Below, piece by piece: positions 9,501 through 17,687 of a DNA stretch of 64,000 nt (position 1 is the first letter of the stretch; each line of letters begins with the position of its first letter). The translations under genes were made by a program, and so were the position numbers. This DNA is from Planctomicrobium sp051466335 (lineage in GTDB: Bacteria; Planctomycetota; Planctomycetia; Planctomycetales; Planctomycetaceae). Location: positions 372,001-436,000 of the forward strand of contig NZ_CP195793.1 of the NCBI RefSeq assembly GCF_051466335.1, in the 5' to 3' direction. The notes under the pieces were generated by a model. The model saw only the letters and a program-made list of their open reading frames with translations, had not been told where the DNA came from and did no database searches.

Positions 9501-9935
9501 GCTTGGGGAGACAGACGATTTCGGAGGCTGGATTTTGATATCGGCCCAATTCCAACGCTGCGCTTCGTTGCGAACAGCGATGATCTCTGGCGATTGAACG
9601 GTAATCTCTCGCACGACGAGGCGCCGATGCGTGTGCAGTATTTGATTCTCAATCTTGATGACAATTCGAGGGACGCGGACCAACTCAGAGCCATCGTTTC
9701 GAGACCTCAGCAAGAGGTGGGTCATCTCGATGTGTGCGGTGTCGACCAGCCGAACTGCTTCGAACGTCGCATGACAATCAGGAATTGAGCGAGCGAGATG
9801 CTCGCGGATCACGTTGGCGAGAAGCTGATCTTTCGCTGCCCACCAGCGCGCAGCGACTCCGCCGATAGCGATCGTTCCAACCATCGCTATCAACAACATC
9901 CAATGCAGGGTGCCTCGAACTCCGTTCCAAGTCAC
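6579..9935 (-). CDS. AsmA-like envelope protein, 1118 residues
   Basis: A GTG start is preceded by GGAG at about 8 nt. The product has one N-terminal membrane helix (residues about 11-30, LHWMLLIAMVGTIAIGGVAA) and then a long beta-rich body with repeated short 'G.....g...' and 'i.....g.v...g' blocks, as in AsmA/TamB/YhdP-type proteins that span the periplasm and help move phospholipids to the outer membrane. The end (residues about 985-1100) has the AsmA C-terminal pattern: an LPVFAQIFTTLSF segment, FTIHDELFDFTNIELLGDALNLVGRGTIGY, then LLGPLIKAVGDRWIRVSVFGSIEQP. It lies 14 bp downstream of the GT39-like gene on the same strand, suggesting one transcript. Confidence 0.75.
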   Translation of the reverse strand: MTWNGVRGTLHWMLLIAMVGTIAIGGVAARWWAAKDQLLANVIREHLARSIPDCHATFEAVRLVDTAHIEMTHLLLRSRNDGSELVRVPRIVIKIENQILHTHRRLVVREITVQSPEIIAVRNEAQRWNWADIKIQPPKSSVSPSWIIKNGTVRIGSISPFDGSMRVVKLQGIQLGFEPESFQNYSFSGTGVADTVGPVSIAGKIDTQSGEWSLKGGANEIHLADPLLDLAGRFQPHLLGHLAEIRQTNAAILAQTRTTLPVQTVSGDGSSPSGVKVEINNSIMRADISLHFEMSQPSKNSPLNYQISGTIDHGHISEVLLPLPLYDLSGQFRITPEVILIKNFKAANGPSTLYIDGMAKRTLAGWSQDFEVRASQLKLDERVRSFLWGSMAKSYDMLSPSGTFDVDVKLAKNPGEALQYHISKFAAKDCRVLCDYFQLPVQNVNGKISQNGTGFEIEMRGEASGYPVTATGVIDLANPKRDIDLQLQIKNFPYDNNIPSALKREDQQTIRRILESLQLQGMAESVLVKIVRGGETEGKVKLCLEGDLSGGTLNYKGFPYSLTDLKGRLTYNPLERDTWIFNDVSGKHGDTQVKGRGFYDLEQSPGELILEMNVLQAKLDFDLQRACVTARPSLESVWSDFNLQGLIDIEQVVVSWSPGTECDVKLDGIHWTHGQFLANALPYQWQNVSGTLAWADRRLKIHSLHGDHNGTYLLIDGATPDSAFVDITPSDEVAWRLFLDERKLHIIKLNSDDELRRAVPPLLADALKTIDLKGPVDLSVGLEMKGWEGQEAMITASWSAMTALKNNEVYAGVILSNVNGNLVHRGSWDGQNLWMEGYAEIASFNALNLTFSKAKGPFLYKNQRLVVGMPRLSGEEPVYSKSNPYHREQFRADTYGGQIGLDADVRFASEAKNTTYQLDMTLKDAELGLWAKEQNIDSQRLMGKVTGVLQASGKGTSSKQTTGQGWIQITPAALYELPVFAQIFTTLSFRPSRPGDAAFSYAYGDFTIHDELFDFTNIELLGDALNLVGRGTIGYAGTKTSKLDLDFYSMANNRIPLLGPLIKAVGDRWIRVSVFGSIEQPLARIESRIPYLNDAFSGFMDAIENGSKRTPPQRDFPR

Positions 9936-9949
9936 CAGGAAAACTCCGT

Positions 9950-11257
9950 TTATCCCTTTTGAACTCTCCCCGAGTTCAAGACTTGCGAGATTCCCAAGGC
10001 CGTTAACACCAGAAGCGGATACTCCGCTGGAAGGCGATATCGCAAGGAACTCACAAAGAACAAGTGGATCAGTGCGAAATAGAATACCGGACCGGCAAGA
10101 ATTGCCATAGTCCAGATTCGCCCAAGCACTTGGGGATTCGTTATGCGCTGGCTGTCGGAATCAAACCCGGTGAACAAACGAGCAGTCCCCCATACAGCGA
10201 ACGTTATCATTGGGAGGGAAAACAGACTGATGATGAACTTGCCCCACCACTGATTGAACTGGGCGGCATTCGGCCACGGACTCCAGTAGCGAAGTGTTTT
10301 GAGCCACGCCAAATGAAGGGCTCGGCCGGGGTTCTCTCTGGCGAACTGCCATGCTGCCTTGCGGTAATATTGATCGACTTCGTACTCATCCATGCGACTC
10401 ATCAACTGATCACGATCAAAAAAACGCATGTCACTGTCCCCATTTGCTTCCGGGTTCAACCCGTCATACAAACTCGGCCCCATCCAGAAGGTGGTGAGCG
10501 TGAAATGACCGGTGACTTGCTGGTTTCGAACTCCCCAGGGAAGGAGTGAGAGGACCATCGCAGCGACGACAACTCCACCAGCGATGACACTTTTCAAACG
10601 GTGCGGCGCGGTGATGATCAGGAGCGACGCCAGAATGGGAGCCGCAAGAATCCAACTGGGACGCATCATTACCCCAGCGGCAATCGCGATTCCCGTAATC
10701 GCTGACTGAATCAGAACGAGTGGAAGCTGGACGGATTTCGCGTTGAGAAGTTGAAAAAGCTTGTGTCCTGCCAGAAGACTCCAGAGCAGCGTCACACCAA
10801 ACGCTGTTTCGCTCAGAATCGTCTCCGTAAAGACGATTAGCACTGGAGAGATTGAGGCTAATAACGCAGCGATCAGTCCTACTCTTTCATTAAAGAGATT
10901 TCGCCCCAACCGATAGACCTGCCAGCACGCGAATGTTCCGACTACTGCGAGAAACAATCGGGCCGCAAAGAGCTTGGGCCCGAACAGAGCGACGGGAATG
11001 GCCAGCAGCGCTGGAAAACCCGGCATCCGTTCTGCGTAACGAGGAGGCTCGTGAATGGAATAGGAGTCACCGGCGACTATTTTCTGTGCCAGCTGCCAAT
11101 AACCTTCCGCATCTCCTTCGATGAGAAACGAACGATGCCAGTGAAAATCGAGCAGGTATTGCAGGCCACACGCAGCTAACACCCTGAGCGTCAACGCAAT
11201 CAGGAGAATGAGCAGGAGAGCTCTGGGAAATTGACGAGATACGGAACTGTCGATCAT
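9950..11257 (-). CDS. GT39-like integral membrane glycosyltransferase
   Basis: A 435-residue polytopic protein. A GTG at 11260 opens the frame one codon earlier; the ATG with GGAAG upstream is used. The first membrane helix (ALLLILLIALTLRVLAACGL) is followed by a periplasmic loop with EGDAEGYWQLAQKI, the acidic position expected in GT-C enzymes (PMT/ArnT-like) that use polyprenyl-phosphate sugars. RMPGFPALLA and a series of about ten further helices (for example LFAARLFLAVVGTFACWQVYRLG, VGLIAALLASISPVLIVF) complete the pattern. It would transfer a sugar from a lipid carrier to a periplasmic acceptor. The substrate is unknown. It is probably the first gene of an operon with the AsmA-like gene. 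Confidence 0.75.
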   Translation of the reverse strand: MIDSSVSRQFPRALLLILLIALTLRVLAACGLQYLLDFHWHRSFLIEGDAEGYWQLAQKIVAGDSYSIHEPPRYAERMPGFPALLAIPVALFGPKLFAARLFLAVVGTFACWQVYRLGRNLFNERVGLIAALLASISPVLIVFTETILSETAFGVTLLWSLLAGHKLFQLLNAKSVQLPLVLIQSAITGIAIAAGVMMRPSWILAAPILASLLIITAPHRLKSVIAGGVVVAAMVLSLLPWGVRNQQVTGHFTLTTFWMGPSLYDGLNPEANGDSDMRFFDRDQLMSRMDEYEVDQYYRKAAWQFARENPGRALHLAWLKTLRYWSPWPNAAQFNQWWGKFIISLFSLPMITFAVWGTARLFTGFDSDSQRITNPQVLGRIWTMAILAGPVFYFALIHLFFVSSLRYRLPAEYPLLVLTALGISQVLNSGRVQKG

Positions 11258-11384
11258 CACGCTTCCATTGCTTGGAAATGCATCATTTCGTCATGGATCG
11301 AGGGATTGCAATGCACTTCAATCGGCATTTTTTCTTCGCTGATTGTTGTATCTCATTCTGCACAAAAAAGTGTATGCTGCTCTG

Positions 11385-12281
11385 ATGCCTACAATGGAAA
11401 GTTACCTGAAACCGGAAGTCATCCGCCACGTTTCGCGGCTCGATCTCCGAGCGCGCTTTATTGTCGAAGGGTTTCTGAGTGGCTTGCACGCGTCCCCTTT
11501 CCAGGGATTCAGCGTCGAGTTCAGCGAGCACCGTCGCTATTCCGAAGGAGACGACCCCCGGGGAATCGATTGGCTCGTCTATGCGAAAACGGACCGCTAT
11601 TACGTTAAAAAATACGAAGCGGAAACAAACATCACCGGCTATCTGCTCATGGATCTTTCCGAGAGCATGGATTACACATTCCGGCAGGAGATGACGAAGT
11701 TCGATTACTCCATCTGCTTGGCTGCGGCGCTGGCATACATGATGGTGCATCAACAGGACCCTGTTGGCCTCGTCACTTTTGACGAAAAAATACAATCGAG
11801 CCTTCCCGCACGGAGTAAACGTTCCCAGCTGGGGAACATTCTGGCGCTCCTCTCCAAAGCGCGTCCCACGGGTCAGACCGACATCGCAAAATCGTTGCGT
11901 CAGTTTCAGCCAATGCTCAAGCACAAGAGCTTGATCATGCTGTTCTCGGATCTCCTGACCGATCCAGCCCCGGTGGCGGATGCGATCCGGATGCTGCGAT
12001 ATGCAGGGCATGACATCATCATTTTCCATGTACTCGACGAAGCAGAGGTGCACTTCCCATTCGATGGAATGTGCGAACTGCGAGATCCCGAAACCGGCGA
12101 GAAACTGACGCTCGACGCAGCGGGCGTTCGCGCGGACTATCTGGACGCAATAAACGGTTTGCGAAACCAATACAAAGACGCCTGCCGCTCGGTCGGGGCC
12201 GATTTCGTGCCCCTCGATACCAGTATGCAATTTGATAAAGCACTGGTTGAATATCTTTCACAACGCCGCGCGAGATTTTAG
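11385..12281 (+). CDS. DUF58 domain protein (vWA-like fold)
   Basis: A 298-residue protein of the DUF58 family, starting MPTMESYLKPEV; the frame is open 14 codons further upstream but without a plausible start context. The DUF58 core is at residues about 50-130: FSEHRRYSEGDDPRGIDWLVYAKTDRYYVKKYEAE is the family signature. A vWA-like part follows with LLMDLSESMDY (metal-binding DxSxS-like motif), VTFDEKI, and LIMLFSDLLTD. DUF58 proteins usually work with a MoxR AAA+ ATPase, but none is present here; the next gene is a small membrane protein. Role unknown, probably chaperone-like assembly of membrane or secreted factors. Confidence 0.85.
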   Translation: MPTMESYLKPEVIRHVSRLDLRARFIVEGFLSGLHASPFQGFSVEFSEHRRYSEGDDPRGIDWLVYAKTDRYYVKKYEAETNITGYLLMDLSESMDYTFRQEMTKFDYSICLAAALAYMMVHQQDPVGLVTFDEKIQSSLPARSKRSQLGNILALLSKARPTGQTDIAKSLRQFQPMLKHKSLIMLFSDLLTDPAPVADAIRMLRYAGHDIIIFHVLDEAEVHFPFDGMCELRDPETGEKLTLDAAGVRADYLDAINGLRNQYKDACRSVGADFVPLDTSMQFDKALVEYLSQRRARF

Positions 12282-12300
12282 CCGCGGAGTCTTTACGGCA

Positions 12301-12603
12301 ATGTTCGACCGAATCATATTTTGTCTCGCGGTGGCGTTCACCGCAATCAATCTTGGTGCGACATTGCGACTTTGGGCAGAGATGTTTCGTCCCTACACTC
12401 TGGGGGAAATCCAAGAACACACCATCAATTGGACTCCAGTTTATTGCCTGGCGCTCATCGTGGCCACATCCCTACTCGCACCTGCCGCAGTCAATGCTCT
12501 CCCCAAGAAAACCGCCGAAGCCGGCCGAGCGATCAATTGGGTCAATGCGATCTGCATCGGAACCCTACTTATCGGTCTGGCGTTTCTTCTACCGGGCAAA
12601 TGA
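12301..12603 (+). CDS. Small three-helix membrane protein
   Basis: A 100-residue hydrophobic protein starting at ATG 12301 with GGAG about 10 nt upstream; the open frame extends back into the DUF58 gene but this start is the sensible one. Hydrophobic segments are at residues about 5-25, 45-62 and 78-97, so three membrane helices, with a short charged loop (LPKKTAEAGR). It lies 19 bp after the DUF58 stop on the same strand, so co-transcription is likely. No family is recognised. In many DUF58 operons small membrane proteins of this kind follow, but that is inference from context. Confidence 0.6.
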   Translation: MFDRIIFCLAVAFTAINLGATLRLWAEMFRPYTLGEIQEHTINWTPVYCLALIVATSLLAPAAVNALPKKTAEAGRAINWVNAICIGTLLIGLAFLLPGK

Positions 12604-12620
12604 AACGGCAACTGAGTGGC

Positions 12621-13928
12621 TTACCGGTCGTACTGAACCTCCGAGCCACGCTGCGTCGCGTCGACCTTCCCTTCATGAAAAACGGTATTTCCGCCGACGA
12701 TCGTCTGGACCGGCCAACCTGTGAGTTCAACTCCGTCCCACGGCGACCAACCGGATTTTGTGAGTTGATCTTCGTTACGGATCGTTTGCTTCTTATTCAG
12801 GTCGATCAGAACCATGTCAGCGTCGTAGCCTTCACGAATGTGCCCTTTTCCTCGCATATTCCAAATGCGAGCCGGATTCGCACACATACAGGCAACAACC
12901 TGCTCCAGCGTGATCAGACCACGTGAAACCGAGTCAAGCATGAGTGCCAAAGAGTTTTCTACTGCTGGCAATCCGGAAGGAGACTTTGGATAGGGTTGTT
13001 TCTTCTCTTCGAGCGTATGTGGTGCATGGTCCGTGGCGATCACGTCAATGACGCCGGTGCGCAAACCTTCCCACAACGCTGCGCAGTCTTCTGCATTCTT
13101 GATCGAAGGATTCATCTGTACCAGTGAACCTAGGCGATCGTAATCATCCACGTTGAAGAGGAGATGATGAGGGCAGGCTTCGGCTGTCACCCAATCAGGC
13201 CGCGACTTCAGAAAACTCACTTCGGCCGCTGTGGAGACATGCAAAACATGAAACGGATGCTGGTAGCGAGTCGCGAGATCGACCGCTCGTTTGGTCGCAA
13301 TCAACGCCGCTTCATGATCACGGATTTTCGAGTGATCAGCGAGCTGAGCCGATGATCCAATACGCTCTTTGTTCGCTCGCACGGTAGTCTCATCTTCGCA
13401 GTGAGCGCAGATCGGCAAATTGGTTTCGGCGAAAATACGCTCCAATGCCGCTTGCTCATCGACAAGCAGATTTCCAGTACTGGAGCCGATAAAAATCTTG
13501 ATGCCGGGTGTCCGCTTGGCCTGCTGGAGGACGCTGATGTTGTCAGAAGTGGCTCCGATGTAAAAACCATAATTCACAACACTGCTACCGGCAGCCCGGT
13601 TCAATTTGTCTTCGAGTGCTTCCAGCGTGATCGTCGCTGGGTTTGTATTCGGCATTTCGAGGAAGGTGGTAATCCCTCCCTTCGCACAGCCGAGACTCCC
13701 GGTGTGAATGGTCTCTTTATGTTCGAGTCCCGGCTCACGGAAGTGAACCTGATCATCGATCGCTCCGGGGATCAGATGCAATCCTGTGGCATCGATCGTC
13801 TCATCGACTCGAACAGAATCTGCGGGGTCGATCGCGAGAATCTTATTCCCTTCGATCAATACGTTCGCCTTGCGAATTCCTTCCGCAAAAACGCAGTCGG
13901 CACCAGAGATGAGCGTGCGATTTAACAT
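12621..13928 (-). CDS. pyrC: Dihydroorotase, class I
   Basis: A 435-residue amidohydrolase that closes carbamoyl-aspartate to dihydroorotate in pyrimidine synthesis. Start ATG 13926-13928 has GAGGT about 8 nt upstream; a longer frame to 13943 is less likely. Motifs in order: PGAIDDQVHFREPGLEHKETI (metal-binding HxR), MPNT, a CAHCED histidine region, HVLHVST, EACPHHLL, and DVIATDHAPHTLEEK with the metal-ligand Asp and the flexible loop. Length and motifs fit class I enzymes (about 430 residues). It is convergent with the small membrane protein and not next to other pyr genes. Confidence 0.93.
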   Translation of the reverse strand: MLNRTLISGADCVFAEGIRKANVLIEGNKILAIDPADSVRVDETIDATGLHLIPGAIDDQVHFREPGLEHKETIHTGSLGCAKGGITTFLEMPNTNPATITLEALEDKLNRAAGSSVVNYGFYIGATSDNISVLQQAKRTPGIKIFIGSSTGNLLVDEQAALERIFAETNLPICAHCEDETTVRANKERIGSSAQLADHSKIRDHEAALIATKRAVDLATRYQHPFHVLHVSTAAEVSFLKSRPDWVTAEACPHHLLFNVDDYDRLGSLVQMNPSIKNAEDCAALWEGLRTGVIDVIATDHAPHTLEEKKQPYPKSPSGLPAVENSLALMLDSVSRGLITLEQVVACMCANPARIWNMRGKGHIREGYDADMVLIDLNKKQTIRNEDQLTKSGWSPWDGVELTGWPVQTIVGGNTVFHEGKVDATQRGSEVQYDR

Positions 13929-14043
13929 GGACTGAGACCTCAAACTGCAGAAAGCCCGATCTGAGACCGCACTCTCGGAGACAACGAGCGGTGAAACTCG
14001 CGAAGACTGAAGACGAAAACGACCTTAAATAGACGGCAAGGGG

Positions 14044-15201
14044 CTAGCTGACTTGAGATTTCTTCCGTTCGATCACTGCGTCCAGCTCATTTCGCAGTTT
14101 CGGAAGGATTTCCTCATACGTGTACGCGCCGACGCTTTCAGGTCCTCGCTTGAGGTTCACGTGATTCGGGCCGCACCACAAACCAAGGTCTGCGTCATCG
14201 GTTTCACCCGGACCATTCACCCGGCATCCCATCACTGCGATCGTGATGGCATATTCCTCGGCGTAGCGAGTCATTTCCTTGACTTGCTGAGCAAGCTCGA
14301 TGAACGCTTCGTTTTCCACCCGTGAACAACTTGGGCAGGAAATAATATTTAGAGAGTTGGTTCCGAAATCGACAACGGAACGAACACGCCCAGCAGCGAT
14401 GTCAGCGAGAATTTTACGACCAGCGTCGATCTCCTCTGACTTCCGATTGTTCGGAACCGTGAGTGAAACGCGGATCGTGTCACCGATACCGCGGCTGATC
14501 AACTGCTCGAAAGCGATTCGCGTTTTGATAATCCCATCCGGAGGAAGCCCCGCTTCTGTCACCCCCAGATGCAACGGAACATCTGGACGCTTCTCAGCGA
14601 AACGTTGATTGACCTCGATCACATTCCGTGGATCCGAATCCTTCAGGGAGACGCAGTAACGGGTGAAGTCGAGCGAGTCGAGCAGATCACAATGTTCGAA
14701 GGCACTCTCGAGCATCGGAGAGATCGAGTCGTGATGGTCGTACTTCTCCTTCTTATCGGGATCGACAGACCCGCAATTCACGCCAACCCGCAATGCGCAG
14801 TCGTTGTCGCGAGCGATCTTGGCGAGATACTTCACTTTTTCCTGCCAAGGCTTCTCCCGCTCGTGGTGATACAGGTGCCCCGGGTTATAGCGAAGCTTGG
14901 CAACGTAAGGAGCAATCGCTTCAGCAAGGCGATAGTTCTCCTGCAAATCGACCGAGAGATTCGCTGTCACCTGACGGGAAATCTCGACGAGAGCTTCCGC
15001 ATCTTTCTTGCTGTCGATGGCGACGCGCACAATGTCAGCCCCGGCATTCACCAAATCCTGAATCTGCCCGACAGTCGCATCGATATTCTGGGTATGAGTT
15101 GCAGTCATACTTTGGACTGCAATGGCCTGACCGCCTCCAATGGTCACAGTCCCGATTTGGACCGCCCGGGTCGGATTGCGGGGAAGGGTGCGCTGTTCCA
15201 C
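14044..15201 (-). CDS. ispG: 4-hydroxy-3-methylbut-2-enyl-diphosphate synthase (IspG/GcpE)
   Basis: A 385-residue Fe-S enzyme of the MEP isoprenoid pathway, converting MEcPP to HMBPP. Starts with GTG (VEQRTLPRNPTRAVQIG as M), with GGAAAG some 13 nt upstream. Features: the N-terminal TIM barrel entry VQIGTVTIGGGQAIAVQSMT, LRYNPGHLYHHEREKPWQEK, LRVGVNCGSVDPDKK, and the C-terminal cluster ligands SCPSCSR (two Cys) and MGCRVNGPGETDDADLG (one Cys plus a conserved Glu), which hold the [4Fe-4S] cluster. Length matches the two-domain bacterial form, without the large insert seen in plants. It stands alone on the minus strand. Confidence 0.95.
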   Translation of the reverse strand: MEQRTLPRNPTRAVQIGTVTIGGGQAIAVQSMTATHTQNIDATVGQIQDLVNAGADIVRVAIDSKKDAEALVEISRQVTANLSVDLQENYRLAEAIAPYVAKLRYNPGHLYHHEREKPWQEKVKYLAKIARDNDCALRVGVNCGSVDPDKKEKYDHHDSISPMLESAFEHCDLLDSLDFTRYCVSLKDSDPRNVIEVNQRFAEKRPDVPLHLGVTEAGLPPDGIIKTRIAFEQLISRGIGDTIRVSLTVPNNRKSEEIDAGRKILADIAAGRVRSVVDFGTNSLNIISCPSCSRVENEAFIELAQQVKEMTRYAEEYAITIAVMGCRVNGPGETDDADLGLWCGPNHVNLKRGPESVGAYTYEEILPKLRNELDAVIERKKSQVS

Positions 15202-15729
15202 GAGACGATGTCTTTCCGGTTAAAAATTTGGGCAGAAAGGGAGATGGGGCTCGACCAGTATATCATAAACGACTTTCGGAGATTTCGGCACTCCGAGCCC
15301 GAATTCGTCTCGCGATTTACCAACGCCGATTGATAAAAACCCCCTGATAGATCGGTTTGCGGGTGGGGAATGTCAAGCCTCAAAAACTCAGGGATTGCCA
15401 GAGACCTCAATTCAGAGAAACGCAACAGGGAGCCACTTGTCTCGACGGAATTGGAGGTGTAGGATCAAGAATGTCGTGGACGGGAATTTTTCCTGCCATC
15501 GATTCCCTCTGCTGTGTTCGATAACGGATCGCATTTTGTAGACCCGACTTCCATCCCGCAGGGAACTGTCTTTCTCGACGGCGTGTATATCCGTTCAACT
15601 CTGCCTCGGCAGTCTTGTGCGGCTCACACAATTCGAGTTGGCGGTACCCACCTGAAATTGCGGGTCTGGACAAGGCTTTCCGCCGGCACCATGCGGAGGT
15701 TTTCTTCTTAAGTAGCAGAACCGTTTTAC
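15202..15729. other. Intergenic stretch between ispG and a + strand terminator; no supported gene
   Basis: This 528 bp lies between the ispG start (minus strand) and a hairpin terminator that can only stop + strand transcripts. Only weak frames are found: 15514-15711 (+, 65 codons) and 15407-15673 (-, 88 codons); neither looks like a known protein. A GGAGG-like site (about 15450) is followed by an ATG at 15470 opening a 17-codon frame. The region presumably holds the ispG promoter and perhaps a short + strand RNA or small peptide ending at 15755. I did not recognise RNase P, SRP, tmRNA or 6S motifs by eye. Confidence 0.4.
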
Positions 15730-15755
15730 CGATCAGTCACGCTGATCGTTTTTTT
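15730..15755 (+). terminator. Intrinsic terminator without an obvious gene
   Basis: A perfect 7-bp stem CGATCAG/CTGATCG (15730-15736 and 15742-15748) with a 5-nt loop is followed by seven T. On the minus strand the hairpin is followed by GGTAAAACGG, which is not a U-tract, so it stops + strand transcription. The nadK stop codon on the minus strand (15754-15756) overlaps the T-run. Confidence 0.75.
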
Positions 15756-16653
15756 ATTGTCCGGATAGTTGCTGGTCGTCGTCCCGATGCGGTCGCCGGT
15801 AACGTGGCTGTCCGTCCCACCCCAATTTGCGATGCAATGTCCCATAAAAACTGTGTCCATGGAGCCGGGCGAGATTGAACGAGACTTCGGCACTTTTCAT
15901 CACGACCCTGTCCGTCTTTAGAAACGGTACCTTGATCTGCCCATCCATCACCAGCATGACGCCGTCAGCTGCTTCCGGAGCGGTCATCACGTACTCAACA
16001 TCTGCGCGGTCAACAATGGGCCTCACAGTTAACGTATGTGCACAGATCGGTGTCACCACGAAGGCACGCAAGTTCTGACGCAGAATCGGCCCCCCTGCGG
16101 AGAGGTTGTGGGCCGTTGAACCGACTGCGGTACTGATGATGAGTCCGTCTCCACTGTAAGTCGTCACCAGTTGCCCGTTGATCGTCAGATCGATATCGAT
16201 CATTTCCAACGAGGCCGCAGAGAGCAGGCTCACTTCATTGAGCCCTAGGTAGACCTCCTCTGTTCCATCTTCATGTTGATGTCGGCATTCGTACATCAAA
16301 TGCGGAACAATGTCGAATTCTCGCGACTCTAGTTCATCCACCAATTCATTGAGTTCGTCCGGGGAGAGGTCCGCGAGGAATCCCAGCCGTCCAAGATTAA
16401 TCCCCAAAATCGGAATCTGATTCTCGCCGAATGCGCGGCACGCGCGCAGGATCGAACCATCTCCACCGATGACAATTGCCAGATCTGCCTGTGACTCCGG
16501 GGGGGTCTCTCCCATCTGTGTCAGGACGTCGACAATTTCAAATCCTGAACGCTGACTGAGAACAGCGTGAATCGCTTGAAGTGCTTCCTGAACAGCTGGG
16601 CGATGATCGCGAGCAATCATGATAACGCGCAACGGAGAACGGTTCTCGTTCAT
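15754..16653 (-). CDS. nadK: NAD kinase
   Basis: A 299-residue ATP/polyphosphate-dependent NAD kinase making NADP. Start ATG 16651-16653 is preceded by GAGGAAG at normal spacing; the frame extends 10 codons further but without a ribosome-binding site. Motifs: IVIGGDGSILRACR (GGDGS, with the catalytic Asp), LGINLGRLGFLAD, YSGDGLIISTAVGSTAHNLSAGGPI (NE/D and nucleotide-binding loop), and a Thr/His-containing CAHTLTVRP. Length is typical. The gene is convergent with the region at 15202 and lies 68 bp after the esterase gene on the same strand. Confidence 0.93.
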   Translation of the reverse strand: MNENRSPLRVIMIARDHRPAVQEALQAIHAVLSQRSGFEIVDVLTQMGETPPESQADLAIVIGGDGSILRACRAFGENQIPILGINLGRLGFLADLSPDELNELVDELESREFDIVPHLMYECRHQHEDGTEEVYLGLNEVSLLSAASLEMIDIDLTINGQLVTTYSGDGLIISTAVGSTAHNLSAGGPILRQNLRAFVVTPICAHTLTVRPIVDRADVEYVMTAPEAADGVMLVMDGQIKVPFLKTDRVVMKSAEVSFNLARLHGHSFYGTLHRKLGWDGQPRYRRPHRDDDQQLSGQ

Positions 16654-16721
16654 GTGGAACTTCCTCGACCTGACAAGCGCCAATCTGAGAGTGCGAACGC
16701 AATAACTCTGGAAACGTCACA

Positions 16722-17573
16722 TCATCGAGTCTGGGAAAACAACCAATCCCAGACAAGTCGATTTGCTGCTGTTGCCGTCCAACTGTTGTGGTTCACACCG
16801 GGGTATTCCGTATAAACGATGGTCCCCCCTGCTTGTTCCACAGCAGCGACCATGTCCCTTGAGCGGTGAACTTTCACGACAACATCCTGATCTCCGTGGA
16901 ACGCCCAGATGGGAACGCTTTTCATCATAGGAGCTCGGGCTGTATCTCCGCCTCCACAAATCGCAACAGCCCCAGCACACTTCTCTGATTGCCTTGAGAG
17001 CAGATCCCAAACACCAAATCCCCCCATGGAAAGTCCGACGTAGTAGGTTCGGTTGGTATCGATGGGGAGTTCTTCCGGCAGGCTGTCCATCAACTCGACA
17101 ACCAGAGACAATGGTGCTGAAGGAGATTCTGGCATGACGTGCGAACCATCTTCCCAAGGGACTTCAACCCATTTGTGATCGTGTGGGCACTGGGGGCAAA
17201 CGACAAAAGCCGGATGCTGTTCGCGTTGTGGAGAGCGTGCGAACTCTCGAGCGACATGAACCAATTGCGACTCATTGTTGTCCCCGCGTTCACCCGCGCC
17301 GTGGAGAAAGAGAACGACAGGGTACTTCTTGCCTGGATCAATCGTCGCGGGACTGAGCAGTCGATAAGGAATGGAAACCCCGTTTTTCCCGACGAAGATC
17401 TTGGATTCAAAGAGTTGATCGACATCGTCTGCCCGAACGACCGACATGCTGGTTCCCGAAGAACAAAAGAGTAGGGTGAATAACAAACAAAGACGCTGGA
17501 ACTGAAGGTGAAACACGATCGAAGATCCAATCGAAACTGGTGGAATCGGAGAAAGTGAAGTTCGTGAACACAA
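16722..17573 (-). CDS. Secreted carboxylesterase-like alpha/beta hydrolase
   Basis: A 283-codon frame opening with TTG; an internal GTG at 17516 gives a more normal signal peptide (VFHLQFQRLCLLFTLLFCSS..). After export the mature part begins near ADDVDQLF. Hydrolase features: VVLFLHGAGERGD (oxyanion-side His-Gly), YYVGLSMGGFGVWDLL (nucleophile Ser in GxSxG), FHGDQDVVV (acid Asp) and VNHNSWT (His). This is the set-up of PHB-depolymerase/LpqC-like esterases (family of dienelactone-hydrolase-like secreted enzymes) common in planctomycetes. It is upstream of nadK by 68 bp, so co-transcription is possible. Confidence 0.8.
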   Translation of the reverse strand: MCSRTSLSPIPPVSIGSSIVFHLQFQRLCLLFTLLFCSSGTSMSVVRADDVDQLFESKIFVGKNGVSIPYRLLSPATIDPGKKYPVVLFLHGAGERGDNNESQLVHVAREFARSPQREQHPAFVVCPQCPHDHKWVEVPWEDGSHVMPESPSAPLSLVVELMDSLPEELPIDTNRTYYVGLSMGGFGVWDLLSRQSEKCAGAVAICGGGDTARAPMMKSVPIWAFHGDQDVVVKVHRSRDMVAAVEQAGGTIVYTEYPGVNHNSWTATAANRLVWDWLFSQTR

Positions 17574-17600
17574 TACCTCACTCGGCTTCGACTGAACACT

Positions 17601-17634
17601 AATAAAAATCGCCCAGACTTTTCAGTCCAGGCGA
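17601..17634 (-). terminator. Intrinsic terminator of the 17688-18404 gene
   Basis: On the minus strand an 11-bp stem (TCGCCTGGACT with AGTCTGGGCGA, two G-U pairs, 4-nt loop) is followed by a T-rich run TTTTTATT. It lies about 54 bp past the stop of the unrecognised minus-strand gene and before the esterase start. Confidence 0.8.
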
Positions 17635-17687
17635 CACGTGTTCCCCGATTCTATTGATGCTTTCCTTCTCCTCCGGGACTGGAGGAT

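Noticed and set aside
11283..12230. 315-codon minus-strand frame opposite the DUF58 gene
   Set aside because: Antisense shadow; DUF58 has clear family motifs in the other strand.
15407..15673. 88-codon minus-strand frame upstream of ispG
   Set aside because: Overlaps the + strand terminator region, with no homology-like pattern.
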